A stretch of 25,001 nucleotides of DNA from Myxococcales bacterium. GTDB taxonomy: Bacteria; Myxococcota; Polyangia; Nannocystales; Nannocystaceae. Shown here in pieces: positions 9,570 through 16,747 of this stretch. The notes beneath the pieces are model-generated. The model was not told the DNA's origin, made no database searches, and saw nothing but the letters and a program-made list of their open reading frames with translations. A program made the position numbers and the translations under genes. Positions within the stretch are counted from its first letter, which is position 1. Every line of letters starts with the position of its first letter. The stretch is taken from positions 1-25,001 of the forward strand of contig JAEUJW010000093.1 in the NCBI GenBank assembly GCA_016793465.1, given 5' to 3'.

Positions 9570-9586
9570 GTCGCCCGGAATACGCA

Positions 9587-9593
9587 TATTGGC
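9587..9593 (+). repeat. Target-site duplication, right copy
   Basis: TATTGGC directly follows the right terminus (ending TACGCA at 9586) and is identical to 8799-8805. Confidence 0.8.
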
Positions 9594-9641
9594 AATGACG
9601 AGCACACCACTGCGTGGATGCGTCGCGCCGCGGAGCGGCGT

Positions 9642-11891
9642 TCATGTCGGCCGCCGTGTCCGGAGCCAAACCGACCACGGACTTGTGTGATCGGGCTGGT
9701 AGGCGCTGCCGTGCTGGCCCGCGAGTGGGAAGACGAGGCGGCCGTCGCGGAACAGCGGCGGCCCCGACGGCACATCCGACGAATGGCCGGTGAGGCGGCA
9801 CAACGCAGCGAAGTCCGGTACCGCGGCGAGATCACGCTCGACACGGCGCAAGAGGGCCGCGACGCCGCGCTGGTCGCCGCGGCGCCGCAGCTCGTAGCCC
9901 GCGAGCGCGCACATGAACGGATCGAAGCGGCTGCCGGCGACGAGCGCTTGCCAGTACAGCGCGGCCGACCCGCGGCCGACGGCGCCGGCCGGCCGGCGCT
10001 CGAGGAAGCGCGACTGGGCCTCGATCGCCTGCTGCACCTGCTGCAGCGGCGCCAGGTCGGGCGGCGGATGCGGCAGGTGATGCATCGGGAGCGAGAGCTG
10101 ACGGATCTTCAGCGGCGCATGGGGATCCTGCGTAACGATCACCAGGGTGACGCGCCCCGGGAGCACACAGGTGGCCAGACGCAGATCGCCGACGCCGTCG
10201 CGGAGCAGCTCGACGACGTACGGGCCTGCGGCGCCGACTGGCAGCTCAAGGACCGCGTGATGAACCCCCACGTGCTGCATCGGGCAGGTGATCGCCGCAT
10301 GGGCGGCCGTCCCTGGCGCTTCGCCGAGAACGTCCGCCAACTCGCGGCTGGGCCAGCCCACCGCCGCGGTGAACGGGAAGTCCTCGCCCGCGCCGAGGAC
10401 GTAGAGTGCGCCGTGAGCGGCGTCGACGATGCCCTCGAAACGCGCAAGGGGCAACGCCGTGAGCGCGGCGTGGTTGCGCGCCGGCTCGACGATACGGGAT
10501 CCGGCGAGGAGCGCCAGCCAGAGCCCGAGGTCATGGTGGAGCGTCGGCTCGAGTGCGTCGGAGAATCGCAGCGAGCCGTCGCTGCGCGCGACACCGGGGA
10601 GGTTGTTGAGGATGGCCGAGTAGACCGGTCTGTGCGCCCTTCTGACGAAGTCGACGCGGGCGCGTCCGTGGGCGAGGAGGTCGACGTGGCGCACGTCGAC
10701 GAGGCCGCCGGCCTCGATCAGCTCCACGGTGTAAGCGCCGGGAACGAGCGCGAGGACGCGGGGGTCGGTCGCAGCGAACTCGCAGTTCGCACCGAGGACA
10801 CGGATCTGGGTCCCGGCGACCGCGGGGCCGACGATGTCGAGCCTGGCCAGCCACTCGAGGCTCGGTGCGCCGTCGGGCAGACTCGGGCGCTGGAAGGTGA
10901 TCGTCGCCGAGTCCCACAGGTCGACGGGGTTGCCGGGCGGTTGCACCTGCCGGGCTCGCAGCGTGCCCGTCGTCAGTGTGACGACGTAGTCGTTCGGGGG
11001 GATCGCTTGCTCGTGGAGCCCGCCGGTGAATTCCACGGGCGCGCCGACCGCCACCAGCCCGTCACTGAAGCGAAGCTGGAACGTGTCCCCGGGGTTCGCT
11101 CCCTCCACCGCGATCCGGCACAGCGACAGTGGGGTATCCGTGAAGCGGTGGATGAGCCCGTCGCCGTTACCCTCCGTCTCGGCGTCGGCACCAGGGAACC
11201 GACCCCGCAAATAGTGGCGCAGGCGGTCGAAGGTCACCGCGTAGCCGACGCCGTCGCGGACCTTCGATCGCCCCCGCCCGCGCAGACCCGCGAGCAGCGC
11301 GTCGCTGAACTCCGTGGTATTGAGCGCCGTCTCGCCGGGCGAGGTGGCCTGCAGCGTGTACACGTCGGCGAAGCCGAGGTCCGAGACGCCGAAGGTCCAC
11401 CCGCTGTCGGGGACCGACAGGAGGTCGGCGTCGACCTCGGTCCGGCAGGCGTCGATGAACCAGTAGTGGTTCCCCGGGCCGAGCGCGACGCGAAGCTTCT
11501 CACGCAGCTCGGCGAGCTGCAGGCATGGTCGTCCGTCGGCGTAGCTGCGGAAATCGGAGGTGACGAGGACGTCGACGAGGGCTGTCCAGGCACGCTCGCG
11601 GTAGCTGAGCCCGTGCCCGGCGAAGAACACGTAGAGCTCATCGGTGTCGTTACGGCCATGGTCGACGATCGCGGCGAGGGCGTCGCGGACCGCCTCCGGT
11701 GTCGTCCCATGGGTGGCGCCGGGGACATGCTGCGGCGAGGAGGCACAGAACACGACATCCTGCGCGCCCTTGGCCGTGAGCAGCCACTCCCGAACCGCTT
11801 GGGCGCTGGCGACGGCGCCGTGGATCCGCGGGGCGAGCGGCGCGTCCCCGCGGTAGTCCTCGATGGCGATCAGCAGCCCCCGCGTCGTCAT
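9642..11891 (-). CDS. Large caspase-like protein with long C-terminal extension
   Basis: 749 residues. Residues 1-240 are a caspase-fold (C14) domain: strand-plus-His motif LYVFFAGHGLSYRER (H93) and strand-plus-Cys motif YWFIDACRTE (D147, C149). Next come two or more beta-rich segments (about 260-430, e.g. DTFQLRFSDGLVAVGAPVEF and PGAYTVELIEAGG), like carbohydrate-binding or Ig-like strands. The C-terminal ~150 residues are helical, with RFDPFMCALAGYELRRRGD and an ending GPPLFRDGRLVFPL...SPWSVW; I think this tail recurs in myxobacterial protease clusters but cannot name it. No signal peptide. The ATG at 11891 overlaps the trypsin stop (ATGA), so it is translationally coupled; the in-frame extension to 12530 is antisense or overlap artefact. 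Likely a protease acting with the two trypsin-like partners. Probably activated by cleavage or by a ligand bound in the C-terminal region (inference). Confidence 0.88.
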   Translation of the reverse strand: MTTRGLLIAIEDYRGDAPLAPRIHGAVASAQAVREWLLTAKGAQDVVFCASSPQHVPGATHGTTPEAVRDALAAIVDHGRNDTDELYVFFAGHGLSYRERAWTALVDVLVTSDFRSYADGRPCLQLAELREKLRVALGPGNHYWFIDACRTEVDADLLSVPDSGWTFGVSDLGFADVYTLQATSPGETALNTTEFSDALLAGLRGRGRSKVRDGVGYAVTFDRLRHYLRGRFPGADAETEGNGDGLIHRFTDTPLSLCRIAVEGANPGDTFQLRFSDGLVAVGAPVEFTGGLHEQAIPPNDYVVTLTTGTLRARQVQPPGNPVDLWDSATITFQRPSLPDGAPSLEWLARLDIVGPAVAGTQIRVLGANCEFAATDPRVLALVPGAYTVELIEAGGLVDVRHVDLLAHGRARVDFVRRAHRPVYSAILNNLPGVARSDGSLRFSDALEPTLHHDLGLWLALLAGSRIVEPARNHAALTALPLARFEGIVDAAHGALYVLGAGEDFPFTAAVGWPSRELADVLGEAPGTAAHAAITCPMQHVGVHHAVLELPVGAAGPYVVELLRDGVGDLRLATCVLPGRVTLVIVTQDPHAPLKIRQLSLPMHHLPHPPPDLAPLQQVQQAIEAQSRFLERRPAGAVGRGSAALYWQALVAGSRFDPFMCALAGYELRRRGDQRGVAALLRRVERDLAAVPDFAALCRLTGHSSDVPSGPPLFRDGRLVFPLAGQHGSAYQPDHTSPWSVWLRTRRPT

Positions 11892-12805
11892 GCGTGACCC
11901 TCCACGAACGCCGCCGCGGCCGCTCCGGGCACCGCGGTGTTGCGCCACGAGAACACTCCCTCCGCGTGCACCCCTACAACCTCGTGGGTCGTAAGCCCGA
12001 GCAAGGGCGAGCCCGAGCTGCCCTTCAGCGTGCTGCAGTCGTGCTGTAGCGCGGTCGCTGTTACCTCGGCGAGCCGGCCCGGCGCGGCCCGCTTGACCCC
12101 GAAGCGCGACTCGAACACGGCGGGGACGAAGAAGTGGTTGCCGTCCTCGCGTGCCGGAAATCCGATCGCCACCACCGCGTCGCCGACGGCCGGGGGCGTC
12201 GCGGCGAAGCGAAGTGGTGCACGCGGCGCCGCGGCTTCGAGTTGGAGGAGGGCCAGGTCGAGGTAGGGGTGGACGACGACGACACGGCGGACGGCGACGG
12301 GGCGCTCCTTCGACGTGACACCCCATTCGTAGCGGAAGCGGACGAGCGCGTCGTCGGGGTCGAGCACGCCGGTGCCGGATGTCAGGTAGAAGACGACGTG
12401 GCGGTTGGTGAGGAGGAGGTCGGGGGCGACGAGGAAGCCGGTGCCGACCTGTCCGGCCGCCGGGTCCGCGAAGTCGATGCGGCCGACCGCGGGCATCAGC
12501 GCGGGGGATGCGGCGCGGAGCTCGCTCCACTCCGGGAATTCCTCGGCCGCGGCCGCCGCTAACGGTGGGGTGTGATCGAGGGCGACGAGGGGGGCCGGGC
12601 GCAGCAGGCGGATCGCCTGCTCGAGCGCCGCGAGTTCGGCCCCGGTCGGAAGGACGCGTGCCAGCAACTTGTCGCGCGCAGCGCGAGCGAGCGTCGACAG
12701 TTGCTCGGCGCCGTACGGGCCGACGATCGCACGATAGGCGTCGACGGCCTGGAGGATGCCTTGGTCGCTGGGGAGCCTGCGCGAGTACCTGTCAAAGATG
12801 TCCAT
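11888..12805 (-). CDS. Trypsin-like serine protease without signal peptide
   Basis: 305 residues. The N-terminal ~100 residues are helical and Ala/Leu-rich (QLSTLARAARDKLLARVLP, ELAALEQAIRLLRPAP), possibly an adaptor or inhibitory pro-region. The rest is a chymotrypsin-fold protease with a full triad: His in LLLTNRHVV (H136), Asp in HPYLDLALLQLE (D183) and Ser in TLKGSSGSPLLG (S264). No export signal is visible, so it probably works in the cytoplasm, which is unusual for trypsin-like enzymes and typical of signalling or conflict proteases. The ATG at 12805 has CAGGAG six bases before it. The gene follows the protease-nuclease gene by 27 bases and overlaps the caspase gene by four, giving a three-gene unit. 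Substrates are unknown; the nuclease fusion and the caspase are the obvious candidates. Confidence 0.88.
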   Translation of the reverse strand: MDIFDRYSRRLPSDQGILQAVDAYRAIVGPYGAEQLSTLARAARDKLLARVLPTGAELAALEQAIRLLRPAPLVALDHTPPLAAAAAEEFPEWSELRAASPALMPAVGRIDFADPAAGQVGTGFLVAPDLLLTNRHVVFYLTSGTGVLDPDDALVRFRYEWGVTSKERPVAVRRVVVVHPYLDLALLQLEAAAPRAPLRFAATPPAVGDAVVAIGFPAREDGNHFFVPAVFESRFGVKRAAPGRLAEVTATALQHDCSTLKGSSGSPLLGLTTHEVVGVHAEGVFSWRNTAVPGAAAAAFVEGHA

Positions 12806-12832
12806 GGCGTACTCCTGCGGTGTCGGCTGAGT

Positions 12833-14632
12833 TCAGAGGAGGATGTCGCTGGGGCTGGAGAGCGGACGGGCGACCAGCGACTCGACCGCCAGCGGATCGT
12901 GCTCGACGAGCGCGCCGAAGCCGAGGTGGGTGCATTCGGCGATCGCCGCCACCGACACCTGGTAGGTACGATACTCGCCGTACACGAACTCGAGATCGCC
13001 GAGCAGCGATGACTGGCTGAGCAAGTAGCCGGTTGCGCTGAGTGTCCCGTCCGAGGTGACGATCACGGCGACCTTCCAGAACGCCCGCGGGAGCTGCACG
13101 CCGCGGTACTCGGGGTCGTCGGCGCGGAACACGGGCCCGGTGAAGATCGTCGCGCGGAGGCCCTCGTTGCGTGCGTTCTCGAGGATATAATCCTCGAGGC
13201 CAAGCCACAGCCGCTGGTTGAAGTTGGCGTGCTGGGGGCTGCAGTTGGTCCAGAAGAAAGTGTCGCGCTCGGCGGCCCGCGCCTCATCGCCCCACGCCGG
13301 GTCGAGGCGCCGCGTCAGGTGGCCGCGGTCGAGCTCATTGCCGGCGTAGAGGGCGTTGCCGACCTGATGCGCGCGGTCGATCCGCGGGTCGTAGTACCAG
13401 GACTCGGGCCCCTTGCGCTTGATCGCCTGCGCGGTCCCCCCGTCGATGTTGGTCGCGGTGAAGAACGCGAGGCGGCGCGCCCGGTTCATGACGATCGAGA
13501 AGTTCGTATATGGCAGCACGCACTGCGACGGATCGTCGAGCCGAGCTGCCAAGTCGGCGGCCACTGCTTCGAGCCCGGGGAGCGGCACAGAGAGCTCACC
13601 TTTGCCGAGGAAGTCGGGATTGTACCCGCGGCGGTGCTCGAGGTCGGCAGGGGCAGCTTCCGACAGGCCGTCGAGCGAGCGTGATGGGACCTCGACGGAC
13701 AGCGGAACCTCCAGCGACAGCGCGTCCAGATGGGCGCGCAGGGTCGCGGCGGTCACGGCATAATTGGCGCGGAGGTAACGCCCGCCAAAATGCAGGCCGA
13801 CCGCCATGCCGGACTCGACGTTGAGGACGACGGAGCCCGAGTTACCTCCGAGGGAGGTGGCGTCATGGGTGAACTCGGGGCCGTCACCAGCGCCGAACAT
13901 CACGAGCCCAGGCGACAGGCGCTTGACCTCGAAGACCTCGCCAAAGATCCGCGTCATGTCGGCGGCGTCGTTGCGGGGGTCGCGGGCGGGATAACCGATC
14001 ACGGCGACGACCTCGTCCGCCGTGGCTGCTGCGCTGCGCAGAGGGATCGGCGGCGGCGCGCCGGGCTCGAGCTCGAGAAACGCGAGGTCGGGCTCCGAGG
14101 GCCGGTTGGCCGCGACGTGGAGCACCCGCGTGACCCGGAAACGCTGCCCGGGCCGCGCCGGCTCGAGGTGCTCGGCGCCGAAGTTGATAAACACCTCGAT
14201 CGGACCGCCGTCGAGCCCGTGACCGATGGCCAGCCGGCCGCCGTCCCGCGTGGTGAACAGCTCCGCGACGTGGCGGTTGGTCACCGCGATGCGCGGCGCG
14301 ATCATCCACGCAGTACCAACCCAGGGCTGGCGGAAGTTGGCCAGCTCGACGCGCCCGACCGACGCGAGCGCGCGCTCGAGCTTGCTGCGGTTGGCACTCA
14401 GGTGCGCATGCCAGGTGTCGGACTCGGGGACCTCGAAGCTGCCCCGACGAACGAGGAGTGTCGGACGCTCGAAGCGCCGCACGATCGCCTCCCAAGCCGC
14501 CGGCCCGGCGCCCTCGGGACCTCCCTCGGGCAAGAACACGGTCGGTGACTCGGACGCCGGATCGGCGGCGACGAGGCGATAACGGCGCAAGGCTTCCTGG
14601 ACGAGAGAACGCTTCAGAGTACTGGTTGTCAC
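12833..14632 (-). CDS. Trypsin-like protease fused to DNA/RNA non-specific (NUC) endonuclease
   Basis: Two-domain effector, 599 residues from the GTG at 14632. Protease at about 95-300: WMIAPRIAVTNRHVA (H121), SEPDLAFLELEP (D182) and SLGGNSGSVVL (S265), a complete triad. Nuclease at about 370-570 of the Serratia-nuclease/NUC1 type: the hallmark DRGH in NELDRGHLTRR (D435-H438), then the metal-site region TNCSPQHANFNQRLWLGLEDYI (N463, N472, E480). A linker (about 305-370) joins them. No signal peptide is visible, although most members of both families are exported, so it is probably intracellular. GTG 14632 was chosen because AGAAGG lies five bases upstream; the longer version to 14725 adds only an Arg-rich, low-complexity stretch. 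First gene of the protease operon. Release or activation of the nuclease by proteolysis is an inference from the fusion. Confidence 0.88.
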   Translation of the reverse strand: MTTSTLKRSLVQEALRRYRLVAADPASESPTVFLPEGGPEGAGPAAWEAIVRRFERPTLLVRRGSFEVPESDTWHAHLSANRSKLERALASVGRVELANFRQPWVGTAWMIAPRIAVTNRHVAELFTTRDGGRLAIGHGLDGGPIEVFINFGAEHLEPARPGQRFRVTRVLHVAANRPSEPDLAFLELEPGAPPPIPLRSAAATADEVVAVIGYPARDPRNDAADMTRIFGEVFEVKRLSPGLVMFGAGDGPEFTHDATSLGGNSGSVVLNVESGMAVGLHFGGRYLRANYAVTAATLRAHLDALSLEVPLSVEVPSRSLDGLSEAAPADLEHRRGYNPDFLGKGELSVPLPGLEAVAADLAARLDDPSQCVLPYTNFSIVMNRARRLAFFTATNIDGGTAQAIKRKGPESWYYDPRIDRAHQVGNALYAGNELDRGHLTRRLDPAWGDEARAAERDTFFWTNCSPQHANFNQRLWLGLEDYILENARNEGLRATIFTGPVFRADDPEYRGVQLPRAFWKVAVIVTSDGTLSATGYLLSQSSLLGDLEFVYGEYRTYQVSVAAIAECTHLGFGALVEHDPLAVESLVARPLSSPSDILL

Positions 14633-14637
14633 GGTGA

Positions 14638-14643
14638 CCTTCT
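14638..14643 (-). promoter_or_regulatory. Ribosome binding site of protease-nuclease gene
   Basis: AGAAGG on the minus strand, five bases upstream of the GTG at 14632. It supports this start over the in-frame ATG at 14725, which has no comparable site. Confidence 0.5.
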
Positions 14644-14762
14644 GACCACGCCGCAGCCCGCCGCGGCCCAACCGCGGCGACGAAGGACGACGGTACGACG
14701 TCGGGTTGAGCAAGCGGCGTGCCACCCGCCTACGCCGCGGTCGGCAGCCTGCCAGTGCTGTG

Positions 14763-14881
14763 AGTGTCCACTACGGTATGCGCCGGGCGGCGCGAACTCG
14801 ACTGACGCGCCCCACCCGGCTGCGTTCGGGACATCGAGGGCGTCCATTCGCCGTGACGTGCTGTCGACCAAAGTGGACACC
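14763..14881. repeat. Imperfect inverted repeat
   Basis: AGTGTCCACT at 14763-14772 faces AGTGGACACC at 14872-14881 (9 of 10 pairs match when inverted), with a further GGT match beyond each arm. The 99-base interior has no gene. It could be a relict of insertion-sequence ends or an operator; neither is proved. Confidence 0.3.
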
Positions 14882-15090
14882 GATTTCTTGCAGCTAATCG
14901 GCCCATACCTGCGCACGCTCGAGATCCGGCTCGCGAAGACGCGCCTTCTGAAACCGATCTAACGCGTCAGCGAACCCGCCGGCCCGCTCATCGACGGTCC
15001 ACGAGTACGTCCGCCTCGAGATCGCCGCCCGCTCGACCTCGTCGCCGCCCGCATGAATCGAGACCGCCTTGTCGAATGCGGTCCGGCGGA

Positions 15091-15216
15091 CGGTTCGTAC
15101 ACTCGTTCTTCGGCCAGGAGGGTCGACTGGCCGCGCGGATCCAGAGTCCGCACCTGGTCCACGCGCGGCACTTCGGCGAGGACGACAGCCGCCTGTTCAT
15201 CGTGTTCGACCTCGTA
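15091..15216 (+). pseudogene. Ser/Thr kinase N-lobe remnant
   Basis: In this frame the peptide reads like the alphaC helix to hinge of a bacterial Ser/Thr kinase: FFGQEGRLAARIQSPHLV, then ARHFGEDDSRLFIVFDLV. The resemblance stops exactly at 15216, just before TGTAGACACCGG, and there is no glycine loop or catalytic lysine upstream and no C-lobe downstream. It is therefore a fragment of a destroyed gene. It is not the missing N-lobe of the first gene in the window, because the two overlap in the alphaC to hinge part. Confidence 0.5.
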
Positions 15217-15332
15217 TGTAGACACCGGTCCGGATCCGCGTTATTCCGACGGCGAAATTCAGCGGCCGAAGCCGCCAGCGGGAAGTATCGACGGGGAGCA
15301 CCGACGAAAAACGCCGGCGAGGTGCCGGACCG

Positions 15333-15358
15333 GGGATGTCCCGCGAGTTGTTGAAACT
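15333..15358 (+). repeat. IS256 element terminal inverted repeat, left
   Basis: Begins GGGGATGTCCCG and includes TGTTGAAA. It pairs with 16722-16747 at 22 of 26 positions. Confidence 0.75.
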
Positions 15359-15378
15359 CGAGCGGCGGCGTGAGGCAC

Positions 15379-16659
15379 TTACGCGACCTTCTCGGCGGCG
15401 TCAATTGGTGGATCGAGGCGGGCATCTCGTGCTCGCAGAGCGGCGATCAGCTTGGGCATATCCCGACAGCCCTTGATGCGATGGAAGCCGGCCTGCAGCT
15501 CGTGGAGCGCGGCACCAATCCACCGGAGGATCATCGACCCGCCGCGCCAGTTCTTCACGCGTCCGGCGATGCGGCGGATGCCGTTGTTGACGTTCTCGAT
15601 GGCGTTGGTGGTCGACAGTGAGCGCTCGAGGTCCTCGGAGAGCCCGAGCTCCTTGACGGTGAACAGCTCGTCGAGGCCCTCGCGGATCGACGCTGCGGCG
15701 CTCGGGTGTTCGCTGGCGAGGCGACCGGCCAGGGCCTCGAGGCGGCGCCTCGCCGTCTGGACGGTCGACGCCCGCAGCGCGTCGTGGAGGACGCGGCGGA
15801 TGCTGGCCCTCTTCGGCTCGGGCAGGTGCTCGAGGACGTTGCACTCCTTGTGGAACTGGCAGCGCTGGATGAGCGCCCGCTTGCCGAACACGTCGAGGAT
15901 GGCGCGCCGCATCGCCTTGGCGCCGTCGATGACGAACAGCGTCGAGCGGCCGGTGTCGACCCCACGCTCGGAGAAGTCGCGCAGGAGCGCCGTGCAGCTC
16001 TCGCGGTTCTCGGTGGCGCCCTCCTGGACCCCGAGGATGTGCTTGGCGCCGGTCTCGTCGAAGCCCAGGGCGATGAGCACGACGTGGTCGGCGATGTAGA
16101 TGCCGTCGATCATGATGGCCGTGATCGCCAGCCCGCGCAGGTCGCGTTGCAGCCAGCCCTCCAGCTCCGCCGTCGTCGCGGCCACGAACCGCCGACTCAC
16201 GGCGCTGCGGCTCGTCCCCCGCGTCTTGACCTCCTCGGGCACCTTCTCGAGCGACCTCCCGTACTTGCGGGTCGACACCCCGATGAGCATCTGCTCGACC
16301 GCCCGCCGATTCAGCGGGTCCTCGCTCGACAGGTGCTCCCAGCACTTCAGCTGCACCTCGCGGCCATCCTGACGAACCCGAGGACGCCGCACCTCCACGC
16401 GTCGTCCACCGAGCGCCAGGCTCCCCCGAGCCGTCCCGCCTCGGCTCGGCCGATCTCCCTCGTCGCGGCTGTACCGCGGTCCGCAGAGAGCCTCCACGTC
16501 CTGCTGCAGCATGCTCTGCATGGCCAACAGGCCAAGGCGGGTCACGACCCCGTACAACTCCTCTCGCATCAGCTCCGGCAGCGGCATCGTGAGCTGGCTA
16601 CTCGCCGGCGGCGTCGTCTGGACTTCGTTCTTCGGGCTCTTCCTGGCATTCTTCGGCAT
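15379..16659 (-). CDS. IS256-family (mutator type) transposase
   Basis: 426-residue DDE transposase that catalyses cut-out and copying of the surrounding element. Catalytic residues are visible: D175 in AIMIDGIYIA, D245 in LFVIDGAKAM and E355 in TNAIENVNNGIR, with the conserved RCQFHKECNV (C257, H260) between the second Asp and the Glu. The length is normal for the family and the frame is uninterrupted, so it should be functional. The ATG at 16659 has AAGGA upstream at good spacing. N-terminal MPKNARKSPKNEV is basic, then the usual helical DNA-binding region. It is located inside inverted repeats at 15333 and 16747. Confidence 0.95.
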   Translation of the reverse strand: MPKNARKSPKNEVQTTPPASSQLTMPLPELMREELYGVVTRLGLLAMQSMLQQDVEALCGPRYSRDEGDRPSRGGTARGSLALGGRRVEVRRPRVRQDGREVQLKCWEHLSSEDPLNRRAVEQMLIGVSTRKYGRSLEKVPEEVKTRGTSRSAVSRRFVAATTAELEGWLQRDLRGLAITAIMIDGIYIADHVVLIALGFDETGAKHILGVQEGATENRESCTALLRDFSERGVDTGRSTLFVIDGAKAMRRAILDVFGKRALIQRCQFHKECNVLEHLPEPKRASIRRVLHDALRASTVQTARRRLEALAGRLASEHPSAAASIREGLDELFTVKELGLSEDLERSLSTTNAIENVNNGIRRIAGRVKNWRGGSMILRWIGAALHELQAGFHRIKGCRDMPKLIAALRARDARLDPPIDAAEKVA

Positions 16660-16721
16660 GGCGGTCCTTGTTGGTTTCGAACCCCGAGAATTCCCTCGGG
16701 GTCAACGAGACCGCCACCTAA

Positions 16722-16747
16722 ATTTCAACAGCGCTCGGGACATCCCC
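16722..16747 (-). repeat. IS256 element terminal inverted repeat, right
   Basis: Read on the minus strand it begins GGGGATGTCCCG and includes TGTTGAAA. It encodes the last residues and the stop codon of the overlapping sigma-like gene. Confidence 0.75.

Larger units (their letters stand above)
8806..9586 (+). mobile_element. Internally deleted IS21-family element
   Basis: 781-bp element with both ends of an IS21-type insertion sequence but no istA. Left terminus TGCGTTTTCCGG matches the right terminus read inward, TGCGTATTCCGG. Each end carries three regularly spaced copies of the subterminal repeat CTGACC/GGTCAG: left at 8824, 8847 and 8870, right at 9519, 9541 and 9564, a 22-23-base period typical of IS21 transposase binding arrays. 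Both flanks carry TATTGGC. The only coding content is a 5'-truncated istB. The left end array is joined directly to istB near 8890, so the whole istA gene and about the first third of istB are missing. It cannot transpose by itself; it was either mobilised in trans or decayed after insertion. Confidence 0.85.
14633..15332. other. Gene-free, decayed region upstream of protease-nuclease operon
   Basis: No intact gene is supported. It holds the putative promoter of the minus-strand protease operon (no clear -35/-10 pair found), a pair of inverted 10-base arms at 14763-14772 and 14872-14881, a short unplaced open frame ending at TAA 14960-14962 (LIGPYLRTLEIRLAKTRLL), and a kinase N-lobe fossil at 15091-15216. 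Frames break often, and a repeated motif (GTGGACACC at 14873, GTAGACACC at 15218) marks possible breakpoints. This looks like a graveyard of mobile-element and gene fragments next to the IS256 element. Confidence 0.55.
15333..16747 (-). mobile_element. IS256-family insertion sequence
   Basis: About 1415 bp, containing one intact transposase gene. Termini are inverted repeats starting GGGGATGTCCCG: left at 15333, right read inward from 16747. Over the first 26 bases the ends match at 22 positions, including a shared TGTTGAAA block (15350-15357 and 16723-16730). A GGGxxTGTCC-type start is usual for IS256-family ends. The adjacent 8 bases (left GCCGGACC, right CGAGGTAG) do not match, so no target-site duplication is seen. 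This suggests a deletion or recombination at one side after insertion, in keeping with the decayed region to its left. Confidence 0.85.

Noticed and set aside
9087..11897. 936-residue open frame on the plus strand opposite the large caspase gene
   Set aside because: Begins inside the istB fragment in a different frame and runs antisense through the caspase; no recognisable motifs, while the minus strand shows a clear caspase.
11892..12530. In-frame N-terminal extension of the large caspase to 12530
   Set aside because: Arg/Pro-rich sequence overlapping the trypsin gene; the ATG at 11891 gives the standard ATGA junction and starts at the first caspase strand.
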